Shown here: in pieces, positions 12,944 through 19,860 of the stretch
Layout: every line of letters begins with the position of its first letter
Position numbering within the stretch: position 1 is the stretch's first letter
Assembly: GCA_005880605.1 (NCBI GenBank)
Contig: VBIS01000066.1
Span: forward strand, 1-22,918
Length of the DNA stretch: 22,918 nt
Reading direction: 5' to 3'
Source: Chloroflexota bacterium
GTDB lineage: Bacteria; Chloroflexota; Dormibacteria; CF-121
Position numbers and translations under genes: made by a program
The notes under the pieces: generated by a model
The model's input: only the letters and a program-made list of their open reading frames with translations
Database searches by the model: none
Told to the model about the DNA's origin: nothing

Positions 12944-14592
12944 GGCTGCCCCACCGCCTCCACCTCGGCCGCTTCCGCGGGAACGCCCCCACCCTGCCCC
13001 TCCCCCGCAAGCGGGGGAGGGAAATATTTAGTCAGCTGGCGGTCGACGTTGAAGAGTTCCAGGTGCACGCCGGTCGTGACCTGCGCCTGCCGAAGCTGGC
13101 TTCCCCAGAACACGTGCCGCACGCCGCGCCAGCGCGTCTCCAGAAAGTCCGCCATGGCGCGGGTCGCCGTTCGGCCATCGACGCCCCGGTCCGTGACCAG
13201 GCGTCCCGCGAGCCGGTAGGAGCAGATGGCCGCCTGGCACGGCCCCATTCCGGACCGGGTGCGCCGGCGGACGTCTTCCAGCGTCCGGACAGCCGGGTCC
13301 TTCATCCAGGGCTCGACGTCCTGGGGGCGAACCAGCTCGCACTCACACAGCAGCGGCTGGAGCGCCACCTCCTCGCCGTGCGGCTTGGGGACCCCAAGGT
13401 GGGCCGGCCGGTGGCGGAGCTGATCGAGCTCGTCTTCGCGGTCGTTCAGCGGCACCTCGGCGGTGGTCGACTTGGTGCTGACGCCGAGCCGCCGGGCAAC
13501 CAGGTCCGTTACGCGTTCGGCCATCAGGCGATAGGTGGTGACCTTGCCGCCGACGATGCTGGTAAAGCCGGCGATCCCGTCGCGCTCTTCGTGGTCGATG
13601 ACCGCGAAGTTGCGGCTCATCTCGCGCCCCTCGGCCTCCGCGCCGAGGTCGTACAAGGGCCGCACGCCAGCATAGGCGCGCATGGCACGCGCGGTGGTCA
13701 CGCCGTCCAGCATCTTGGCGCCTTCGTCGATCAGCATCTGCACCTCATCCCATTCGATGGGCAGCACTTCGGGGTGGGGGACCTTGACCGCCGTGGTGCC
13801 CAGGATGGCGACACTCAGGCCGGGGACGACGATGTCGCCGTCGCCCGGCTTGTGGCAGCGATTGATCGCCGCGTGCGCCAGGCGCCGCGAGAGGATGACC
13901 ATGACGCCTTTGACCGGAACGACCTTGACCTCGACATCGAGCAGGCGGGCGACGAACCCCGACCAGGCGCCGGTGGCGTTGATCACCGCCTGGCAGCCGA
14001 TGGACGTCTCTTCACCGGTCATCGCGTCCCGAGTCAGCACGCCTGAAACCCGATTGCCATTCCGGGTGAAGCCGATGACCTCGGTGTAGGTGCGCACTTG
14101 CCCGCCGCGACGGCGCGCCGACTCGACGTTGCCGACCACGAGGTAGAAGGGGTCCAGGTGACCGTCCTCGGGGATCCAGAAAACGGTACGCACCTGCTTC
14201 GATAGTGCGGGTTCCCGGCGACGCGCTTCCTCAACAGAAATGCGCTCGCACGTGATCCCGGCTTTCCGGCATCCCTCGACGAACCGCGGCTCCCAGGCCT
14301 CATCCTCCTCCGACACGGAGACGAAGTAGCCACCGGTATCTTCGACCGTGGTCCGCGCGATGCGGCGCAGGATGCGTCCTTCCTCGACGCACTCGATGGC
14401 GGCGGCCAGGTCGTTGACGCAGTAGCGTCCGCCCGAGTGCAGCAGCCCGTGAGAGCGCCCGGTGGTACCGGATGCGAGGTCGCCCTTTTCGATAAGGATC
14501 GCATCGATGCCGCGCATCGCCAGGTCGCGGAGCACCCCGGCGCCCGTGGACCCACCCCCGATGACGACAACGCCCGTGCTGGTGTCAGGCAT
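12940..14592 (-). CDS. glpA: Anaerobic glycerol-3-phosphate dehydrogenase subunit A
   Basis: 550 residues. FAD Rossmann motif VVIGGGSTGAGVLRDLAMRG at 9-28, then SGTTGRSHGLLHSGGRYCVND. The C-terminal BFD-like Fe-S domain has C416, C418 (LCECELV), C452 (SGMGPCQ) and C457 (AIC), which separates GlpA from aerobic GlpD. It oxidises glycerol-3-phosphate to dihydroxyacetone phosphate. The core ends near FNVDRQLTKYF (about 524); the last 26 residues (PPPLAGEGQGGGVPAEAA and on) come from palindromic repeat D plus adjacent sequence and have no counterpart in E. coli GlpA. The ATG 14592 has no SD sequence and lies 9 bases after a terminator-like hairpin, so both its transcription and its translation may be controlled. 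Confidence 0.96.
   Translation of the reverse strand: MPDTSTGVVVIGGGSTGAGVLRDLAMRGIDAILIEKGDLASGTTGRSHGLLHSGGRYCVNDLAAAIECVEEGRILRRIARTTVEDTGGYFVSVSEEDEAWEPRFVEGCRKAGITCERISVEEARRREPALSKQVRTVFWIPEDGHLDPFYLVVGNVESARRRGGQVRTYTEVIGFTRNGNRVSGVLTRDAMTGEETSIGCQAVINATGAWSGFVARLLDVEVKVVPVKGVMVILSRRLAHAAINRCHKPGDGDIVVPGLSVAILGTTAVKVPHPEVLPIEWDEVQMLIDEGAKMLDGVTTARAMRAYAGVRPLYDLGAEAEGREMSRNFAVIDHEERDGIAGFTSIVGGKVTTYRLMAERVTDLVARRLGVSTKSTTAEVPLNDREDELDQLRHRPAHLGVPKPHGEEVALQPLLCECELVRPQDVEPWMKDPAVRTLEDVRRRTRSGMGPCQAAICSYRLAGRLVTDRGVDGRTATRAMADFLETRWRGVRHVFWGSQLRQAQVTTGVHLELFNVDRQLTKYFPPPLAGEGQGGGVPAEAAEVEAVGQP
12985..13024. repeat. Palindromic repeat, copy D (3' end of glpA)
   Basis: Flank GCCCCCACCCTG (12985-12996), then perfect 11-bp arms CCCTCCCCCGC (12998-13008) and GCGGGGGAGGG (13011-13021) around AA. 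Apart from a base or two it is the same sequence as copy B in the opposite orientation. It encodes PPPLAGEGQGGG near the GlpA C-terminus. Confidence 0.9.
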
Positions 14593-14593
14593 T

Positions 14594-14630
14594 AAGAGAA
14601 AGGGGAAAGGACCGCGCGGCCCTTTCCCCT
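14594..14630 (-). terminator. Terminator-like hairpin between glpK and glpA
   Basis: Minus-strand AGGGGAAAGG and CCTTTCCCCT form a perfect 10-bp stem (14630-14621 with 14610-14601), with an inner CCGCGCGG, followed by TTCTCTTA before the glpA ATG at 14592. The U-tract is interrupted, so termination may be partial. The only purine-rich SD candidate is buried in the 5' arm. It is a candidate attenuator or antitermination target reducing glpABC relative to glpK. Confidence 0.65.
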
Positions 14631-14647
14631 CATCCTAGCGCGCTTTT

Positions 14648-16207
14648 CTACGACTTGGCGCCAGCCCCAACCGCTTCTTTGGCCGGTTCCTTCTCGACCC
14701 AGCGAAGCGTCCGCTCCACGGCCTTCTTCCAACCGGCAAGCCCCGCCTGGCGTTGCTCGTCGGTCGACTTCGGCTCAAAGACCTTGTCCACCTGCCAGTT
14801 CTTGCGCAGCTCGTCCAGCGTGCTCCAGAATCCCGTCGCCAGCCCGGCGCCGTACGCGGCACCCAGTGACGTCGTCTCCTGAACCTGCGGCCGAACGACC
14901 TTGACGCCCAGGATATCCGCCTGCAGCTGCATCAGGAAGTCGTTCTTGACCGCCCCGCCGTCCACCTTGAGGGTGGTCAGCTTGACGCCCGAGTCCGCTT
15001 CCATTGCATCCGCAACTTCCTTCGTCTGGTAGCAGATCGACTCCAGCGTCGCCCGCACGATGTGGGCGCGATTCACGTAGCGGGTCAGGCCGACGATCGC
15101 GCCGCGGGCATACATATCCCAGTGCGGAGCGAACAGGCCCGAGAACGCCGGCACGAAATAGATGCCGCCCGCGTCGTCGACCGACTTTGCGATTGCCTCG
15201 GTCTCCGAGGCATCCTTGATCAGCCCGAGGTTGTCACGCAGCCACTGGATCGCCGCGCCAGTGATGGCGATCGAGCCTTCCAGCGCGTACACCGACTTTC
15301 CCTGCTCCATGCCGTAGGCGGCCGTGGTCAACAGGCCGCTCTTCGACGGAACCGGATTGGTTCCGGTGTTGAGCAGCATGAAGTTGCCGGTGCCGTAGGT
15401 GTTCTTCGCCTCGCCAACGGAGTAGCAGGTCTGCCCGAAGAGGGCCGCCTGCTGGTCGCCGAGGTCGGCGCAGACGGGGACGACGCCGCCCACCGGGCCG
15501 TTCGCCTTGGTCTGGCCGTAGAACTTCTTGTCGCTCGAGGGCCGGATCTGCGGCAGCACAGCCCGCGGGACCTTGATTTTGTCAAGCAGCTCCGCATCCC
15601 AATCCAGCGTCTTCAGGTCCATCAACATGGTTCGCGACGCGTTGCTGTAGTCGGTGACGTGCGCCCCACCCTCGGGCCCGCCCGTCAGCCACCAGATGAC
15701 CCAGGTATCGATGTTGCCGAACAGCAGGTCTCCGCGCTCAGCCGCCGCGCGCGCGCCTGAGACGTTGTCGAGGATCCACTGAATCTTGGGCCCTGAGAAA
15801 TAGGTGGCGACCACCAATCCGGTCTTGGCCTTGACGGTCGGCTCGACGCCGTCGTTGATCAGCTTCTGGCAGATGTCGATGGTGCGGGTGTCCTGCCAGA
15901 CGATGGCGTTGTAGACCGGCTTGCCCGTCTTCTTCTCCCAGACGACCGTAGTCTCGCGCTGGTTGGTGACCCCGATCCCCGAAAGCTCGTCCGCCGTGAT
16001 GCCTTTCTTCGACATCGAGCCCTTGATCACGCGCTGCGTCTTCTCCCAGATTTCCATCGGGTTGTGCTCGACCCATCCGGGCTTGGGATAGATCTGCTCG
16101 TGCTCGAGGTAATCAGTCGAGACGACTTTGCCATCGTGGCTGAATACCATGAAGCGCGTGCCGGTGGTCCCCTGGTCTACGGCCGCCGCGTACTTCTTGT
16201 CCGCCAT
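14648..16207 (-). CDS. glpK: Glycerol kinase
   Basis: 519 residues, FGGY kinase family. ATP-binding DQGTTGTRFMVF (about 11-22), substrate-site residues in VTNQRETTVVW (about 80-90) and IVWQDTRT (102-109), the second signature VDGGAVKNDFLMQLQADILG and GAAYGAGLATGFW near the C-terminus. It phosphorylates glycerol to sn-glycerol-3-phosphate, the GlpP effector and GlpABC substrate. At the loop where Firmicutes GlpK carries the histidine phosphorylated by HPr (YHFYG before the GDQQAALFGQ block), this protein has GPVGGVVPV with no His. PTS activation by that route is therefore unlikely. ATG 16207 has GGAGG placed directly after the dhaL stop, so it is co-transcribed with dhaKL. Confidence 0.97.
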   Translation of the reverse strand: MADKKYAAAVDQGTTGTRFMVFSHDGKVVSTDYLEHEQIYPKPGWVEHNPMEIWEKTQRVIKGSMSKKGITADELSGIGVTNQRETTVVWEKKTGKPVYNAIVWQDTRTIDICQKLINDGVEPTVKAKTGLVVATYFSGPKIQWILDNVSGARAAAERGDLLFGNIDTWVIWWLTGGPEGGAHVTDYSNASRTMLMDLKTLDWDAELLDKIKVPRAVLPQIRPSSDKKFYGQTKANGPVGGVVPVCADLGDQQAALFGQTCYSVGEAKNTYGTGNFMLLNTGTNPVPSKSGLLTTAAYGMEQGKSVYALEGSIAITGAAIQWLRDNLGLIKDASETEAIAKSVDDAGGIYFVPAFSGLFAPHWDMYARGAIVGLTRYVNRAHIVRATLESICYQTKEVADAMEADSGVKLTTLKVDGGAVKNDFLMQLQADILGVKVVRPQVQETTSLGAAYGAGLATGFWSTLDELRKNWQVDKVFEPKSTDEQRQAGLAGWKKAVERTLRWVEKEPAKEAVGAGAKS

Positions 16208-16217
16208 TCCATCCTCC

Positions 16218-16877
16218 TTACGTGGTCGATTTTGCTCGCTGGGGTAACGCCGCCAGGCTGTCGCTCAACGCGCGCAACATCAGGTAGGACGAGGTGGCAC
16301 CCGGGTCCTGGTGTCCGATGCTGCGATCGCCGAGATAGCTGGCGCGGCCCTTCAGCGCCTTGAGTGGAATCGTCGCCTTCATCCCTTCCTCGGCCGCGTC
16401 TGCCGCCGCGGCGAGGGCCTCCTGCAGCGAGGCTCCGCCATCAAGGGATTGCTTTGCCCGGGCGACCGCGGGAGTCAACGCGTCGACCATCGTCTTGTCG
16501 TTGAGGTTCGCTTTGCCCCGCTCCACCACGCCCTTGAGCCCCGCCTCGAGCGCGCCGACGAGATCCCGATCGGAGATCTCCGATTTTCCATCGAGCGCCG
16601 CGCCGGCTCGCAGAAAGAAGGTGCCGTAGAGCGGCCCGCCGGCGCCCCCCACCGAGCCGACCAGCGCCATGCCGGTCGTCTTGAGGAGGGTGCCAGCGTC
16701 CTTGTCGCGAACCGGGGCAATTTTGACCAGCACGGTCTGGAAGCCCCGGTCCATATTGATGCCGTGATCGCCGTCGCCGATGGCCGCGTCCAGACCGGTC
16801 AGGTACTGCTTCTGCTCGGCGACGATGCCGGCATAGCGCTCAAGCCAGTTGTAGATCTGCGCGCTGGTCGCCGCCAC
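16218..16877 (-). CDS. dhaL: Dihydroxyacetone kinase ADP-binding subunit DhaL
   Basis: 219 residues, all-helical barrel. The Mg-ADP site is D30, D35 and D37 in LDAAIGDGDHGINMDRG, and the phosphate-contact region is GMALVGSVGGAGGPLYGTFF. RASYLGDRSIGHQDPGATS near the C-terminus is the other nucleotide loop typical of DhaL. It holds ADP as a fixed cofactor that is re-phosphorylated by DhaM and then donates phosphate to dihydroxyacetone on DhaK. GTG 16877 lies 8 bases after the dhaK stop with GGAAGG inside the dhaK end as ribosome site. The next gene is glpK, 10 bases downstream. Confidence 0.96.
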   Translation of the reverse strand: MAATSAQIYNWLERYAGIVAEQKQYLTGLDAAIGDGDHGINMDRGFQTVLVKIAPVRDKDAGTLLKTTGMALVGSVGGAGGPLYGTFFLRAGAALDGKSEISDRDLVGALEAGLKGVVERGKANLNDKTMVDALTPAVARAKQSLDGGASLQEALAAAADAAEEGMKATIPLKALKGRASYLGDRSIGHQDPGATSSYLMLRALSDSLAALPQRAKSTT

Positions 16878-16885
16878 TTGTGTGC

Positions 16886-17914
16886 TTAGACCTTCCAGCG
16901 AAGTGCCGGCGTATGCACCGGCGCATCCCAGAACTTGGTGGTCTCCGCGTCGAGCTTCAAGATCGTCACCGAGCAGCCCGCCATCTCGAGCGATGTGATG
17001 TAGGGGCCGACCAGCGACCGCGTGACCTTGATGCCCCGCCCGGTCAGATACCGATGAACCGCGTTGTAGACGACATACAGCTCGATCAACGGCGTGCCGC
17101 CCATGCCATTGACGAAGGCGAGGACCTCATCGCCGCTCTTGTAGGGGATGTCGTTGACGACGGCCATGGTCAGGATCTCCGCGATCTCGTCCGCGGACTT
17201 CAGCTTGGTCCGTTCCCTCCCGGGCTCGCCATGGATGCCGATGCCCAGCTCCATCTCGTCGTCGGCGATCTCGAAGGTGACCTTGCCGGCTGCCGGCACG
17301 ATGCACGAGGTGAGCGCCATTCCCATGCTCCGGCCGTTGGCATTGACCTTCTTCGCCAGCTCGGTCACCGTATCGAGGTCGGCGCCGGCCTCCGCCGCGC
17401 CACCCACGATCTTCTCGAGCAGGACTGTGACACCGACACCGCGACGGCCCGCCGTATACAGGCTGTCCTGGACGGCGACGTCGTCATTGGTGACGACTGC
17501 GTTGACTTTGGCGCCCTCCCCTCGGGCCAGCTCCGCCGCCATTTCGAAGTTCAGGATGTCGCCCGTGTAGTTCTTCACGATGTGAAGCACACCGGCCCCA
17601 CCGTCGACCGCCGCCGTCGCCCGCGCCATCTGATCGGGCGTGGGCGAGGTGAAGACCGCACCGGGACACGCTGCGTCCAGCATGCCCAACCCAACGAATC
17701 CCCCGTGCATCGGCTCGTGCCCACTGCCGCCGCCCGAGACCAGCCCGACCTTGCCTTTCTTGGGCGCATCCTTGCGGATGATCACGTTCGGGTCGTACTC
17801 CACCCGAATCAGGTCGGCGTGCGCCGCGGCCATCCCGGCCATGGCGTCCTTGACTTCTGTCTCCGGCGTGTTGATCAGCTTCTTGAGTCGCGTTGTGACT
17901 GCCGCTTCTGCCAT
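16886..17914 (-). CDS. dhaK: Dihydroxyacetone kinase substrate-binding subunit DhaK
   Basis: 342 residues. Substrate pocket GLVSGGGSGHEPMHGGFVG (about 57-75, including H66), KNYTGDILNF (114-123) and H228 in GIGIHGEPG, the histidine that binds dihydroxyacetone covalently as a hemiaminal in the E. coli enzyme (H218 there). With DhaL and DhaM it forms the PEP-dependent, not ATP-dependent, dihydroxyacetone kinase. GAGGAGG 7 bases before ATG 17914 is a strong ribosome site. A 225-bp gap with hairpins and a broken small gene separates it from glpF, so dhaK expression may be set separately from glpF. Confidence 0.97.
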   Translation of the reverse strand: MAEAAVTTRLKKLINTPETEVKDAMAGMAAAHADLIRVEYDPNVIIRKDAPKKGKVGLVSGGGSGHEPMHGGFVGLGMLDAACPGAVFTSPTPDQMARATAAVDGGAGVLHIVKNYTGDILNFEMAAELARGEGAKVNAVVTNDDVAVQDSLYTAGRRGVGVTVLLEKIVGGAAEAGADLDTVTELAKKVNANGRSMGMALTSCIVPAAGKVTFEIADDEMELGIGIHGEPGRERTKLKSADEIAEILTMAVVNDIPYKSGDEVLAFVNGMGGTPLIELYVVYNAVHRYLTGRGIKVTRSLVGPYITSLEMAGCSVTILKLDAETTKFWDAPVHTPALRWKV

Positions 17915-18015
17915 CGCTGCCTCCTCTTACTTGTTACGTGCGGTCGGCAAGACGCGTCGGAACATGAACATGCCGAGCCCTTTCCCCATCAGTAGCCCTA
18001 GACCGATCGCTCCCA

Positions 18016-18037
18016 GATTCAGCCGCGGTTCAGCCGC
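18016..18037. repeat. 11-bp tandem duplication
   Basis: Minus-strand GCGGCTGAACC followed directly by GCGGCTGAATC, one mismatch in eleven. The length is not a multiple of three and it shifts the reading frame of the small gene around it. Confidence 0.7.
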
Positions 18038-18061
18038 TGGACGGGCGTGCGAGCCGCCCGA

Positions 18062-18094
18062 GGGCGGGGCGAGGGTTCGATCCCTCGCCCGCCC
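18062..18094. repeat. Stable hairpin in the glpF-dhaK gap
   Basis: GGGCGAGGG (18067-18075) pairs perfectly with CCCTCGCCC (18082-18090) around the loop TTCGAT; after a one-base bulge GGGC (18062-18065) pairs with GCCC (18091-18094). No U-tract follows on either strand, so it is more likely an mRNA stability or processing element between glpF and dhaK than a terminator. Confidence 0.7.
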
Positions 18095-18139
18095 GGGGCT
18101 TTACCGAGTTGTCGATTGAGCCGCCGAGACACTGTCCTC

Positions 18140-19039
18140 CTACGCCCGCGCCCGCGCCGATTCGACGACGGGAACGGTGTCGGGACCCACGGGAGCCGGC
18201 AGATGCTGGTGGATGAACGTGTCATAGATCCAGGCGCCGAGTGGCCCGCCAATGAGTGGCATCCCGGTGGTCACCCAGAGGTTGAAGTTCTGCCCCGGGA
18301 TCGCGTTCGTGCCGTACCCAATGAGCAGCCCCCAGATCCGCGGCCCGAGGTCACGTGCGGGATTCAAGGAGGCCATCTCGATCGGGGCAAACAGGCCGAC
18401 CAGAGCGGCCACGACGAAACCGATCGCGATTGGCGCCAGGTTGGCCGCCGAGGGGACCCGGTCCTCGACGATGCCGAGGATGCAGATCACGAGCAGCGCC
18501 GTAATGACGATCTCGGTTCCAGCGCCCCGCCACCAGGGATCCTGGGTCAGGTAATCGGTGCCGCCTTGAAGCGCCGGATGACCTGCATACCCAACAAGCC
18601 CGGGGTGAGGCCAGTTCGCCCAGAAGATGAGCCCGCTATTTACGCCGCTCACGTCGCCCCGAGAGATCTTGCTAGCGGTCTCGTACGCAACGATGATCCC
18701 ATTCCACACGAAGGACACGCCGACGGCTGCGACGAACGCGCCGACGAGTTGGGAGCCGATGTACCCGGGTACCTTCGACCACGGGAAACCACGGCGCCAC
18801 GCCAGGGACAGCGTGACGGCCGGGTTGAGATGTGCGCCGGATACCGCACCGGCGGTGTAGATGGCCAGGGTGACCGCGAACCCCCAGAAAAGTCCCGCCG
18901 CCAACAGGCCGGCCTTGAAGCCATTGCCGCCTGCCCCCGCGACCGCGAAGGCGACGAAGCTGTCGCCGAGGAAAACCAGAACGAATGTTCCCAGCACTTC
19001 GGCCAGGTATTTCTTAGTCCAGCTTTCGGTTACTGCCAT
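18140..19039 (-). CDS. glpF: Glycerol uptake facilitator (aquaglyceroporin)
   Basis: 299 residues, MIP family, six membrane helices and two half-helices. The first pore motif is SGAHLNPAVTLS (NPA at 72-74) and the second is ASLNPARDLGPR (NPARD at 226-230); the Asp after NPAR marks a glycerol-conducting channel rather than a water-only aquaporin. The long loop at about 125-170 and the extended polar C-terminus (from about 280) make it slightly longer than E. coli GlpF (281). It lets glycerol diffuse in, where GlpK traps it. GAGGAGGAGG lies close before ATG 19039. It is the first gene after the leader terminator, and so the first under presumed GlpP control. Confidence 0.96.
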   Translation of the reverse strand: MAVTESWTKKYLAEVLGTFVLVFLGDSFVAFAVAGAGGNGFKAGLLAAGLFWGFAVTLAIYTAGAVSGAHLNPAVTLSLAWRRGFPWSKVPGYIGSQLVGAFVAAVGVSFVWNGIIVAYETASKISRGDVSGVNSGLIFWANWPHPGLVGYAGHPALQGGTDYLTQDPWWRGAGTEIVITALLVICILGIVEDRVPSAANLAPIAIGFVVAALVGLFAPIEMASLNPARDLGPRIWGLLIGYGTNAIPGQNFNLWVTTGMPLIGGPLGAWIYDTFIHQHLPAPVGPDTVPVVESARARA

Positions 19040-19133
19040 TACTTCCTCCTCCTCGTCTTTTGATCAAATCGCGCGATGACGCCTGCCGGATGAGCTCGCC
19101 CCTTTTGCACCTCCTTTGGCGGGCGTATGCAAG

Positions 19134-19185
19134 AAAAAAGTCCTAACCTGCACGCTCCAGTTGGAGCGCATAGGTCAGGACTTTT
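19134..19185 (-). terminator. Leader terminator / GlpP antitermination target upstream of glpF
   Basis: Minus-strand transcript: AAAAGTCCTGACCT (19185-19172) pairs with AGGTTAGGACTTTT (19149-19136), one G-U wobble, enclosing a second small stem GCTCC-AACT-GGAGC. The 3' arm runs into an unbroken T6 (19139-19134). It lies about 30 nt after the predicted start site and 95 bp before the glpF ATG, matching the layout of Bacillus GlpP-controlled leaders. The region 19040-19133 between it and glpF holds only the ribosome sites, including an unused AAAGGAGG at about 19110-19120. Confidence 0.88.
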
Positions 19186-19219
19186 CCCTTCAGTGTCCCG
19201 CCAGTCGCTTGCAGGCTTG

Positions 19220-19248
19220 TTCATAGCACACGAGTCAGGTGGTGTCAA
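19220..19248 (-). promoter_or_regulatory. Promoter of the glpF-dha-glp operon
   Basis: Minus strand: consensus TTGACA (19248-19243), exactly 17 bp, TATGAA (19225-19220; 4 of 6). Predicted start near 19213. A small dyad CGCCC-CAAT-GGGCG (19263-19250) abuts the -35 on its upstream side and could be a regulator site. Confidence 0.75.
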
Positions 19249-19275
19249 TCGCCCATTGGGGCGAACCGAGCTTTT

Positions 19276-19860
19276 TTAGGAAACCGGCGTACGGCTGAAG
19301 TCGCGCCAGACCTCGATGCGGGCGCTGGAAACGACGGCGGCGCCGGCGCGGAGGGCCTCGGCGGCCTGCTCGGCGGAGCTGATGAACCCGGTGCCCCAAA
19401 CGGGTGTGCTGGTGATCGAACGGATGATCGGCATCACCTGTGGAATGGCGACCGCCGGGGCAATCGCGATCGCGAAGGGAGCTGGAGAGACCAGCGAGTG
19501 GAGACCGGTCTCGAGCCCGGTCGAATCGAGTGCGTGGATCCGCTGGATGGTCCGCAACCGAAACCGGCTAGCTTCCTGGAGCAGGTGCGGCTTGACCGAC
19601 AGCACCCCGGAAAACCCAAGGTCGGTTGCCAGGAAGGCGAGGGCGGCACTGTCGGGTGCGAGCCCTTCCACGGCATCGAGGTTGACGAAGATCGCGACGC
19701 CCTGGCGGGCGGCGCCGGCGAGTGGCCCGACGATCGACAGCAAGCTGCCGCGTTCGAGCAGGACCTGGCGATACCCGAGGTCGAGCGCCTGGTTCAACGA
19801 CGCGCCGTCGCGAACGGCCGGCAGCATTACGCCCATCACACCGGGGGATCTCACGGCCAC
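19276..19860 (-). CDS. Second, divergent GlpP-like antiterminator paralogue
   Basis: 194 residues from GTG 19860, overlapping the end of the first glpP by 10 bp; a GTG at 19854 (4-bp overlap) is equally possible. It aligns over its whole length with the first copy: FVNLDAVEGLAPDSAALAFL for FVHIDLIAGLGKDRAGIAFL, TIQRIHALDSTGLETGLHSL for AVQRLLLHDDLALPSAMSAL. Several conserved positions differ: EVLPGV becomes AIAPAV, the VGGF phosphate-loop region becomes WGTGF, and AVSTST becomes VVSSAR. By analogy with GlpP structures (TIM-barrel-like, with glycerol-3-phosphate bound at the C-terminal loops) these are near the ligand site. It may have changed ligand specificity, act as a heteromeric partner or serve a different hairpin. 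The family is clear, the function inferred. Confidence 0.85.
   Translation of the reverse strand: MAVRSPGVMGVMLPAVRDGASLNQALDLGYRQVLLERGSLLSIVGPLAGAARQGVAIFVNLDAVEGLAPDSAALAFLATDLGFSGVLSVKPHLLQEASRFRLRTIQRIHALDSTGLETGLHSLVSPAPFAIAIAPAVAIPQVMPIIRSITSTPVWGTGFISSAEQAAEALRAGAAVVSSARIEVWRDFSRTPVS

Larger units (their letters stand above)
17927..18132 (-). pseudogene. Possible small membrane-protein gene broken by an 11-bp tandem duplication
   Basis: Directly after the glpF stop, AGGAGG precedes GTG 18132, opening a basic, Pro/Arg-rich frame that stops at 18019 after 37 residues (VSRRLNRQLGKAPGGRG to VQRLNRG). A second frame from the same point encodes LNLGAIGLGLLMGKGLGMFM, a hydrophobic segment, then FRRVLPTARNK and TAA at 17927. 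The units GCGGCTGAACC (18037-18027) and GCGGCTGAATC (18026-18016) are tandem and 10/11 identical; removing one joins the two frames into one 64-residue protein ending VQRLNLGAIGLG and so on. I recognise no family. The alternative is that only the second half (ATG 17989, 20 residues) or nothing is translated. The SD-to-GTG spacing is short, so confidence is modest. Confidence 0.4.

Noticed and set aside
2666..13024. Repeats A-D as a CRISPR array
   Set aside because: The copies are kilobases apart, in both orientations and partly inside genes, with no regular spacers and no cas genes.
18055..18095. GGTTCGATCC resembling a tRNA T-arm on the plus strand
   Set aside because: With a proper 7-base T loop the stem does not pair, there is no acceptor or anticodon stem around it, and the sequence pairs better as a 9-bp hairpin with a 6-base loop.
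19039..19248. 69-codon minus-strand frame across the glpF leader as a leader peptide
   Set aside because: Its possible starts lie upstream of the predicted transcription start or inside the -10 box, and it runs through the terminator stem.
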